A DNA stretch of 64,000 nucleotides, taken from Petrosia ficiformis. Lineage: Eukaryota; Porifera; Demospongiae; Haplosclerida; Petrosiidae. How positions within the stretch are numbered: the first letter of the stretch is position 1; each line of letters begins with the position of its first letter. Positions 50,301 through 62,300 of this stretch are shown here, in pieces. The notes under the pieces are model-generated. The model worked only from the letters and a program-made list of their open reading frames with translations, had not been told where the DNA came from and ran no database searches. The DNA is taken from assembly GCA_947044365.1 (NCBI GenBank), contig OX345636.1, positions 27,083,466-27,147,465 on the forward strand, read 5' to 3'. A program made the position numbers and the translations under genes.

Positions 50301-53294
50301 ACTTGGTACCATGACTAATTTTACGGCCAAATTGGATCTTCAACCAGAATCAAAACCTAAATTTTCCCGTCCCCGCCCAGTTCCCTTCACCTTACGGGAT
50401 AGCATTGAAGCTGAATAATTACAAAGGTTGGAAGATGCCAAAATTATTTCTAAGGTCACCTATAGTGAATGGGCTGCACCTATTGTTGCAGTTCCTAAAA
50501 AAGACGGCAAACAACGGATTTGTGGTGACTACAAAGTTACTATAAACCCAAGCATGAAAGTAGTCCAACATCCCTTACCAAAACCTGACGACTTGTTCAC
50601 AACCTTATCAGGAGGAAACATTTTCTCCAAAATTGACTTATCGCATGCATACCAACAGATGCCTCTTGATAATCCTAGCAAAAAATTGGTCACAATTAAC
50701 ACTCATTGTGGGTTGTATCACTACAATCGAATCCCATTTGGAGTTGCTTCAGCTCCAGCATTATTTCAGCGTGCAATGGATATGATACTGGAAGGAGTCC
50801 CCAATGTTATTAGTTGCATTGATGACATTCTCGTCTCAGGAAGCTCATATGAACAGCACATTAGCAGCTTAGAAGAAGTTTTCAAGAGATTGCTGAAAGA
50901 AGGTATCACTATAAGACGCAGTAAGTGTTCATTTTTCACTGATAATGTAGAGTACCTGGGCCATATAGTTGATAAAGAAGGGCTACATTCATCCCCTAAG
51001 AAGCTTGAGGCTATCCTTAAGGCACCTATCCCTAAGAATGTTCATCAATTGAGGTCCTTATTGATTAATTAATTATTATGGTAAATTTGTTAACAATCTA
51101 GCCTCTATATTGCATCCTTTAAATCAGTTACTCAAGTCAAATTCTAAATGGAATTGGGGTAAACATTGTGACAATGCATTTGCACAAGTTAAGCAGAAAC
51201 TTTTATGTAATCAGTTACTTGTACACTACAACCCCAAACATCCTTTGGAACAGACCCACTGTTATCTCAGGTGTTGCACTATGTATACAAAGGTTGGCCA
51301 AGGGAGGTTCCTGATGTTTTAAAACCTTTTAGCAATCACAGCTGACAATTTAGGAAGGTTGTCTGATGTGGGGTATTAAAGTTATTGTTCCTAGTAAATA
51401 TCAAAGTAAAGTTTTATCTGAATTGCATACTGACCATCCAGGTATTTGTCGCATGAAGGCTCTTGCAAGAAGCTATGTTTGGTGGCCTACTATTGACAAT
51501 GACATTGATACAACAGTGAAAACCTCTTTACCATGTTTGTCTGTTAAAAGTCTCCCATAAAATCTCCATTAAACCCCTGGTTATGGCCGTCTAAACCTTG
51601 GTCTCGTATTCATATAGACTTTGAACTTACCTTATTATCGTTGATGCACATTACAAATGGACGGAAGTTTTCGAAATTTCATCTACAGCATCCTCCAAAA
51701 CAATTGATGTATTACGTACTGTGTTTGCAGCTCGTGGATTGCCTGATCATCTTGTATCAGATAATGGTCCTCAATTCACATCTGAAGAATTTACACAATT
51801 TTTTTGTCGTAATAGTATTAAACATACTCGTACTGCTCCATATCATCCTGCTGCGAATGGTGCTGCTGAACGTTTTGTACAAACTCTAAAGAAAGCCATT
51901 TTGGTTGAGAGGGATGATCCAAGATCTTCTCAACACAAGTTAGCAAGTTTCTTGTTAAGCTATAGGTCTACACCTCATTCAGTTACAGGTGTTCCTCCAA
52001 GTGTACTTTTATATGGTCGTCGTCCAAAGACTGTCTTGGATATTATGAAACCTGATATGAGTAACACAGAAACAGGAATCTCAGAAACGGGTTCATGATA
52101 GTCATTCTAAAGACAGATTGATTGAAGTGGGAGATTCTGTGGTAGAAAGGTGCATCATGGTAATGCGGTTAACTGGGAGCCTGGTAGTGTGGTAGAAAAG
52201 CATTCCCCCGTTTCAATGGTGGTGAAGTTAGTTAAACGTAAATGCCATATACATCAAGTACAGTTACAAAAACAAGTCCCAGAACCTGTAAATAAAGAGT
52301 TACCCATTGTTTCTGAGTCGTTTGTCGAGGAAACCCCTGTTGAAATGACCGTTGATGAAAGTAGTATTGAAGATGAAAGATCGTTTGAGTTGATTTCTAC
52401 ACAGACTGATACTAATACTCCTCCTTCAAGTAATCGTTATCCTTCAAGGGTTCGACATCTTCCTAACAGATTTTATTGAAGTTGTTATTGTTATCTGTGT
52501 ATCATTGTGCAATTTATATATATTATATATCATTGTAATTATTATCATTTCTTTTGTTATTAGTTAACTTTGGTGGGGAGGAATGTGATATGGTATTCTG
52601 TTTTATAATAATTGAGTTCTCATTCCTGTGTTTATTAATAGTGTATGGTATAAATAGATGTGTTTGATTGGTGTTTGCCAGTGCTGTTAGTTGGTTACAC
52701 ATTGTCAAATTAGTATTGAACTTTGTATAAACATTACAGTAACCCTTATCATTGAAGGCAAGTTAATCTTATACATTGAAGCAGCTAGAAATCTCATGAG
52801 TAGAAAAAGGGGTGAAAGTGCACCCAAGCACACCCTGGATCTGAACCTAATTATATACTATCTATATACTACAGAGAATTATGTAATCAGTCATTTCATA
52901 ATAAGTACATATTTGTACAAGCTATAAAATTATTTCATGTGAAACTTGGGATTGTACTAACTATTGTATCAGCAATTTCTGTGTTTATCTACTGGTATGT
53001 GTTCTGTATGTATGTGATGATATGAATGACTAAACTGTACGGACCTGCTTCAATGAACACTTCCATCATCTCTGGTGTCTCTGCATACTGACGAGCAGAT
53101 TTACCATACTATAGTATAGAATAGTGAAAGATGCAATCAAATACTTTTATTTTACTATCATGATAATCTTACAGTGATATAGTCACTTCTATGATATTCA
53201 ACAGTATATGCTGTCACTGCACTAACTACACATGTATTCGTGATTATGTCAACAAAAACAATTACCATATACAGTATATATATATATATATATA

Positions 53295-53336
<42 letters not shown>

Positions 53337-56300
53337 AGGTTTTCATTATTACTAGTGAATAATTCTCATCTTCTAATTACCCCTCAGTAAGTTTGACACT
53401 TACTAATCATAAAACCAATGAAATGTCTTCAGTGTCATAATTATTAAAATTTAGAATACTCAATTACAAAACAGGTCTTAGTATCTGTTTAGTATTTAAA
53501 TATTTATGTCATTAAAGTGCACATGTCAGTACAGATATGAAGTATATTACATGTTAAGTCTGGCTACTTTGTGCGTGTTCATAATCTATAAATTAACAGT
53601 GGGAGAAGCACTGGCTACACTTTCACATTGTTAGTTTAGATAAATATAGTTCACAGTATATACCTGAAGATTCTATGAGTTGTACAAAGACAATAGATAT
53701 TTTCATTATTATACACATTTGTACAAATCATTACCTTATCAGGTACATTTGCTTTTGCACCCGCATTAATCAGCACACGAACCATTTGAACATTATCATG
53801 AAATACTGCTTCATGAATAGGAGTATATCCAAACTGATAAAGAAAGACAAAATATATTATAATTTGGATATTCATTTATAGTAGTATTCATGGTTATCAT
53901 ATTAGTTGAGGATTAAGTAATGGATTATCACTATTAGAATAAATTTTAAAAAGCCTGTTAGAAGGATTAAGTAACTTAATTGAAGCTGAGGATGACCACT
54001 ATTTGAAATGACAGTGAATGGTTATAGAGTGTGTAAATTAGAACAAATAGTAGAAATTACGGTACAGTGCATGAAATCACAAGTTTGTTTTCAGTTTGAT
54101 TATTAATTAAAAATGTATCACATCTGCTCACTGGTTTTGATAAAGTTTTAATGTACATCAAAGGCAAACAAATATAACTACATATTTAAAATACTTTTGA
54201 TTAACAATCAAATGCATATCTCATTAATACCATTATTTGATATAGCTTTGAACCATACTCAAACACATGCATCATTCAAGCACTGGTTTTGATAAAGTTT
54301 TAATATACATCAAACGGAAACAAATATAACTACATATTTAAAATACTTTTGATTAACAATCAAATGCATATCTCATTAATACCCTTATTTGATATAGCTT
54401 TGAACCAACTCAAACACATGCATCATTCAAGCACTGGTTTTGATGTATCTTTAATGTCTAAATCAAAAATAGTTCTCACATGTATTACACACAAGAATAA
54501 TATGAATGAAACACAACTTTAGTAAACAACATCAACTATAACATTCTGTCAACATGAAATTTTAATTACTGAAAACTGGTAATTAAATGTAAATCTTTCT
54601 TTTAACAGGGCAAATGACATATACGTTTTCATGATTAACTGCATGGGTACACACAACTACTTGATTTTTAATTCTGTTAACAGGGATAAATGTAGCAGGG
54701 CCGAAAGGCTCATATAAATAAATCTCTAGGCCACACTTCGTATGGTTCACCAAAGTAATTCTTGTAAGCAGAAACCTCCTGTAACCAGTGAACACTAGCC
54801 ATCTGTACAAATTGATGGGAACCTTGAAGCCGAAGCTTCTGTTGAAAGAAGTATTGAATGATCCCGAAACGTGAACTAGAATTGCTTTTGTCAATTTCTC
54901 CTCCAGACTTTACCCAGTAAGCTTGTATATAGCAACATCTATCGGTTCTACATGATTGACTGGTAAATCGATCACCCCAAGAAAAAATTGTGTTACACTT
55001 TTCGTGTAAGACTGGTACATCAAGCATATTAAGCATGGGAAGAAAAGCTAAATAAGACTGTCTAAGATATCTCACTTCATCACTACTAAAACACGAACGA
55101 ACAAAGGGAGGCAAGAACATATTACACTCAGAAAACAAGTATTGAGAATCAGATTCTACTGTGGTGTTCGGTAAATCAATAACTGGCAAGGTTTTTAGTG
55201 TTAGTTTCGGAAGGCAACCATTAGCTGTAAGACTCTCCTGTACACTGCCTGTAACTTTGTCATCAAGAACTGTGCAAAACAATTGTTTGTGCATCTCAAC
55301 TGCTGGTTCAGAGTATGGTAGTGTCTTTATAGTCATGTCCCTACAAAATTTTCTCATTACTTGTATTTCTATTGCATGCTGATTAGTATGGTAGCTACCT
55401 AAAATCCCATTATAACGTTCAAAGCTAAACAGCCAAAATACTTGGATGGGCCCATAGTTTTCAATGCATTTGGATAAATGCATGTGGTAATGCATATTAC
55501 GTGAAACCATCTTCTTGCCATTTTGGTGCTGGAATTTTTCACAAAACTTGAGTAAATGTTCATTAGCAACTTTTAAGTCGTTTTTTGCTATTACTGATGA
55601 GCAAAGTATAGAACAACCCAGAACAAACTGTTGCCAGCATTCATAATCATTTTTTCTTAAACTAGCATGGCATGCTAACAATGAAAACCACAACATCCAG
55701 CTCTTCCATTGATCAGCAGTAAAAGATGAGTACCCAGAAATGATCTTTCGAGGCAATTGACCAACAGATGAAGGAGTTTTAAATTGCTCTATAACAGAGT
55801 GAATTCTAGAGGTGTCATTTGATTTCAAAAGTGGGTTTGATTCATTCAACCAAATTTTCTTCAACACTCTTTTTGCAGTGCCTTCGAATAAATTATGCAT
55901 TGGATCAAGGATAATAAATTCTACACAATCGAAGTATGGCAACAAAGACAGTTGAGAAAATCTAGAACCATGCTCCTGTTCTATTTCATTTCTTTCAGCT
56001 TGAGTTTTTGCTCTTAACTACATACCACCAAATTTTTTGTGATCAGAATGTTTGCACTTTGTATATGAAGTGAAACCTGAGCTATCAATTTTCTGCCATT
56101 CTTTAATGTACGAAAACTTCTTACAGCAGTATGAGCAAGCATGTGATGAAGAGTGACCAAGAAATCCTCCAATCTTAGTAGCAGCTGGCCTATCACAAGC
56201 AACACAAATGAGAGCTGCATATGAATTACTTCCTTCCATAACTATTCCATCCTCCCACAAGTCAAAAAGTTCATCAGTCATTGGTTTAAGATAAGAGTTC

Positions 56301-59300
56301 ATTACCAAAGTTGGCTCATCTGGTCCAGGAATTATCCCAATTATTAATAAGTTCTCGGGTTTAAAACGGATAGCTCTTGGTAAATTTAAAACCACGGCAT
56401 ACATAACACCAACATACTGGGTTCTGTTGAATGGGGGAAACCAGTCACAGTTTAACATCAAACCAATATTATAACTTGCTGTCTTGAAAAATAAACTACC
56501 ATCTTTTCCTTTAAAGTTCTTCCATACTTTACCATCGTATACATCAGCTAGTGAATTTGGTGGAACAGTTCTTGATTTCCAATGTTGACATAACTGCCAC
56601 ATGCCTGGTTGATTGAGTAAATTGAACAACGAATCTTTGAGTTTCTTATAACATTATACTTTTAAGGTATAGTACTTTGTCTTTCCATTGGATAGTACAA
56701 CCTTTTAAAGCAAATTATGCCCACATGGCTTTCTCATAGACATTTGAGGATGTTGTGGAAACTTGACATATGAACATTTTTTATCTAATGTCCTTCCGCA
56801 GGAGTTCAAAAGACAATCATCGTATGTGTAAAGTGAATCACAAGATGGGCATACAACAAACTTCATGAAACTGTCCTCTTCCAGTTTGAAGTACTTTCTA
56901 ACCATGTATAATGATGTTGGAAACACAGTTGCAAGTGCTGTAAGAAATGGAGCATATGGGCTTAGCTGTTGAAGCACATAACGAATAAAACCAATTAAAC
57001 TGTGTAACGCATTTGCTGAAATACCATAAGTAGCAGCCCAAAGTAGTAAATACAGCAACATCCATCTTGTGAATGTGCTTACTGTGGATTCAATTTCTTC
57101 TTGACGTTCATATTCTTGATTGAAATCTGTTCCAAAATCTCTTTCCGAAACATCTGGCCATAACTCTTCTTCATCATCAGATATAGATTCCTTTGTCACA
57201 GCTGTCATCATTTTCTAATCCCATACCAGTATGTAAGTCTAAATGATTACAAACAAAAAAGATGGTTCCGAGTAAGTTCATATATATATATAGTAATTGA
57301 GTCATGCGTGTTGGGTAAGGCTTCATCTGGTGTGCTTATGTTACACTCTTCATACTGATATATAAAAAAAAATACTCACCGTCAAAGTCATCAACATTCA
57401 GATGACTATGACCCGGACTTTCATCGTCACTGCTGAATTCTACATCTCTTGTCCATATCCGAGTGGCTTCATTGTAGTAAGTACTTTTATGCCGCTTGAA
57501 CACCTTACTAGACAAATACTGATTGCAATGGCCACAACGCTTTCGAGTTCCACTTTCCATGATTCAACAGTGGGTGTGGAATAAATTTCCATGCACGTGA
57601 CATGACACATGTTTGACTGAAAAAGATCTCACAAGTCACAACTCTCATTCTCATGGTGCAAAACACGGAGAGTTTCACTGGGCTTTGCCCAAATCGAATA
57701 ACTAATAGAGGCCTTTCTCCTAGAACTACTACTTACAGCAGGCCAAGTCCTCCAATAATGCCCACTGGCACACCGACACCTCGGTCACCAGTTTGCACAC
57801 CAACACCAGCTGGTAGAGCAACTTCAGCGGGCAGAACACCATCAAACTCAGGCAATCAAATTTCTTTGTTACTAGAAAGTAACAAAAGGATTGAAGAAAC
57901 TCTTAAAGAAATTCAAGCCAATCATGTTGACCGTATGCCAGCCAAGCACAGAGAAAGAGTGCCCAAAGAGCTTTCAGTATGTTAATTGTTATTCACTTTA
58001 ATTTCAATTATTACAAATTCATTATTAGGGCTTGCTTCATGAAGTCTATCGACAGCTTCGTGAACAGGAAGAACCACAAGAGTGGGATCTCACAACAAGG
58101 TATTTAATCCACCTTCAGTTTTTGACTTGATAGTTTACTTGCTGTTTTGTCAATTTTGTAGTTTTGATGCAAATGGAGCTGTCAATGCTCAGATACTGAG
58201 CAACTTACAAGCTGTGCAAACTAACACTGATTATAATCCAGTGATTATAAGACGTAAGTTTCTCAGTTCAGTTTTGTCATTTTATCCCCGGCTATTTTGC
58301 AAAATATATATAATAGGTGCAATGAGGATATATTTTCGAACTCTGAAAGCAAAAGAAGTAAGAAAATCAAATGGAAAACAAACGGGAACTATTTCAAAAC
58401 AAAGGAGACGTCAAAGAATGATTAATGTGAGTTTGCTCTAATTATAATGCGGCTCTGATAACTATTACAGAAACTAATTTAATTTTTTTTAGAAAGCTAT
58501 TCAAGAAAACGAGCCCTTAATCAATCCACCACCCTTGATGAACAGACCAAGAAAAAATTACTTAGTGTATTAAAACCAGACTATATGTCATCAGATGAGT
58601 CAGTTATCATTTCTGATGTCCAGGCTGATGAAAATGTGGCGGAGTGACGAATTTCAGTCGTATATTGATAGTTTGGATAGAAAAGTTGCTCGTCGTCACA
58701 CAGCAAGAGCTATGTCCATGGTGCTTCCCACAGAACCAGGCAGTCCTTCATCTCGAGAAGCTCCTATTGATTGCCCCGATTGGGCAAAAACTTTGTTTGA
58801 TTAGATTGAGTTTTGTGATAATGTTTGATTGAGTTTCTCAGTTTTTCCTTATAATTATTATTTATCACATTGTACAATATTAATCAGTATTGTTGTAATA
58901 TTCAGTAATATTCATTATTATTCAATTTAAATTTGACTCATATTTAGTGCTAGTTTCCTTTTCTCACAATCAGTTGAGTTTTAGCTTTAGTTTATATTTG
59001 ATAAAAGTGTTACATTTAATGGCAATCAACTTTGGGCTAGTAAGTAAAGCAATATCAAAACTGCACTTTACCACATTTGTTCAAGGTTACACCTGTAGTA
59101 AATGTATTGTGAGATTATGCATCAAACATGAACAAATGTGATCGAACTGTACATTTGATACATATTTCCATTATCGATCATTAAGAATTAAATCATCAAT
59201 TTCTTCCAGTGGTAGAGAGTATTTTCAGGTGCATGTAAAACATCAGAATGTTAATGAAGGTGAGTACTAGGTGGACTGATGTACATCAACTCATTCATAG

Positions 59301-62300
59301 CACATAGTAAATTTGTACCCATGTATGTACATGTACAATGTAAGAATTAGTCATCACTGAAAATACAATCAATTAGATGTAAAAAAAACAACAAAAAATG
59401 TTGTCCTTTTCACGACACAAGAAGTCACCTGAGTATTTTAATGTAGTTTTGTGATAACAGTATGTTGCATTGCTATAGTGACTATATAGTCATTCAGTAC
59501 TAAATTTGTTTCATTATGGGATAAAATATGAGAAATACATGTATAACATACTATAGTAATCTAGTCAAGCCCTGTCTGTACTCTATATCTAACATACATA
59601 TATTACTCAACTTACAAAAGACTATAAACTGTATGTCTCCTGTTCAAGTGAACATGAAAATGTTGTAATTATATATAAATATGAAGCCATACTGTGAAAT
59701 GAATGTGGTTCACATTATTATACTTGAAAATTCAATTAGTCACCAACATACATGTAGTTTGTTTAATATCAATCAAAACTAAACCTTACCTTATTAGGAG
59801 AATCTAAGTCAGCATTAGCGTCAATTAGTACACGAGCCACCTGAACATTATTTGTATATGCTGCTATATAAAGAGGAGTCCATCCAGTCTGATATTGAAA
59901 GACAAATATATTATTAGTTAAAAATTAGTATGAAGGAAAACTTTGTGACATTATAATTATATATACTAGCTAATTTTTGGTACAAGTTACACATAAATAG
60001 GATATCTTGGCTGGTATTTCACATAGTTGTCTTAATTGCATTCATGCGTTATTAGTATTAGTTGAGGAGTACTAGGATTGTCACTATTAGATGATAATAA
60101 ATGAAGAAACTGGAGACAACCATTATTTTAAAATGATGGTAAGGGTTTATAGTTTATAAATGTTATGCTATTATGTTATACTATCATGAAATCACAAATC
60201 TAGACATTCTCTTAGATTAGTCTGAAAACTGCTTGAATGCTAAGATCTTTAACTGTCACCTTTTCACAGATAAAAAACAAGAGGATATCCAAGGATGAGA
60301 CTAGGAGCTAGAATGTCCCAAATTGCCTAGTATGAATGTCTAGGTACATGGTCACTCTCTCCACAAATATAACTATAATATTAATATTATGTAAGTCCAT
60401 ATAATCTTTTATTGAAAATGTTTTTTATTATTCATGTTCCTATTGTTTTTTCTTCTGAATGGTGTGAATATTATATTCATTATTATAAGAATGTATTTTC
60501 TCACAAATTTTATTACTATGCTTATGTATTCCAATGCAACAAGCACTTTCTCCTTTTCAGCTTCAATGTTCTGGGTATACTAATGCTCATGTGCAATTAA
60601 ATTCTACAAAGCTCGATTAGTGAATACACTTATCAACATGGTCGAGATCAACATTTTGCAATCGTTGACACTCTTTACTTTCATAGTACCTGAAGATGTG
60701 ATCTTCATATTTGTAGACCAGAATTGTACTATGAATGTGACCGGAATGGTGGTAGAATCATTGTGATAGTTCAACAAACAATAAAATTGATTTGTCTGGA
60801 GAATCAGAATCATAATTATTGTGGTGTATTGGATTATTAGTCATGTATTGTTATAATTATTGTATTACTTATGAATATTTGTGGTGAGCATGCTCAGAAC
60901 AATCTTTTGTTTCATGTTGTATTTTTGGTTGCTTTCTCTGTACTATTGTTGAGTAGAATCATTTATCATTTTTTAAGAGCAGTTATTACAACAATAATCA
61001 TAATGAACATTCAGCCAATTTTGTAAATCGCCGGTTCTCTACTTATTCACAATCCTTGGCCATAAAAAAAGTGGGGACAGAATGAATGAATGAATGAATG
61101 AATGACAGAATGACAACCAAAGCGCTAAGACTCGCCCAGGGTCTTGCAATTGGTATATAGTTAAACAAAAAACTAGATATTAAAAGGTGTGCATACATTA
61201 AGACTTATGTCTATGATATTAGACTCAACTTATCACTTGCAATTGAAATATATGGGCGGCCCATTTTTTTCCTTCCCATCATTACATAGAGAGTACCACC
61301 ATACAATCTCACCATGTGGATCCACATGATTTCCTACTACATCCGCATATAGTGTACTTTAGTGATTTTTAATTTTCCCAAATGGCTTTAAATTCAATTA
61401 CATTTCCAGGTACCAGTGTGTGGATGGAGCAAAACTCATCTTTTAAAAAAAGCATACATTATATTAACCGATTAACACCCGCTTGCGTGGGCGGTGACTT
61501 GGCCTCAAACACGAAGGGCATCAAAAAAATGTCTACTAGACAATGAAAACCCCTATACTAATAGTAATAGACGAGGAAGCAAGCGTCAACACGGCTATTA
61601 ATTACAGTATTATATAGTCTCGCGTAGCCAGCCCCTCCAACTCTGACGAAGCAGAAAGGGTCTGGGAGATCTCTGTAGAGGCAGTCGTCCAGTGCTTTCT
61701 CCGAATATCCGGTGAAGCACTTTACTTAAAGTGGATCTAGTAGGTGTTGAATAAAATATTGATGTTGAAGAAGCGATAGAAACACACTAGGTTCCATTCA
61801 ACAACTTCCTCTTTGCTTTCTTTGTGCCAAAATGTACATCAACAACATGCACACAGTACAAATCTGCCATTTTACTGTTTGACCATTTGCAGCCGTTTCG
61901 TCAGAGTGGGAGGGACTGGCAACGCGAGACTAAGTGATAAGTGTGTTATTGGCTCGGCGCGACTACGCGTGGGCGAGTCTTAGCGCTTTGGTTGTCATTC
62001 TGTCATTCATTCATTCATTCATTCATTCTGTCCCCACTTTTTTTATTTAATCGTCGATTTAAAGACTTCATGAAGTAGAGAAAGAAGTTTATCAAAATCG
62101 TATTGAAAAAAGATTTGCCACAGACATTGTTTTAGCAAGTTATTCATTCATTCCTTCCCAACTTTTTTTACTTTGAACAGTTATAACTTGAAACGCATAC
62201 CTCCTACAGCCGCCAAACTTTCTGATCTGTTCAAAAACATGGTCTTCTATTGCTCTGTTGTTTTTATAACGAAGTAAACTGTATGAAAAATTACTTAGAA

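Larger units (their letters stand above)
48875..52738 (+). mobile_element. Ty3/Gypsy LTR retrotransposon, defective
   Basis: Two LTRs (48875-49041 and 52584-52738) are flanked by an exact 5-bp duplication, GTAAC. A primer-binding-site candidate (TTGGCGACGAGG) follows the left LTR and a purine tract (TGGTGGGGAGGAA) precedes the right one. It holds gag, protease, RT and integrase sequence with stops and a large RNase H deletion. It lies in the intron between the ankyrin and Roc-like exons, antisense to the host gene. Confidence 0.9.
54129..59070. mobile_element. CACTA/EnSpm-type transposon, copy 2 (decayed)
   Basis: Same head-to-head gene pair as copy 1: transposase on minus (57560 leftward), accessory gene on plus (57653 rightward), 92 bp apart. 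Both genes are broken. It lies in an intron between two ankyrin exons (59790 and 53833). Limits are estimates from the CACTG repeats on the left and homology loss on the right. Confidence 0.6.

Noticed and set aside
53158..53346. Tyr/Ile-repeat ORF
   Set aside because: Translation of a (TA)n microsatellite.
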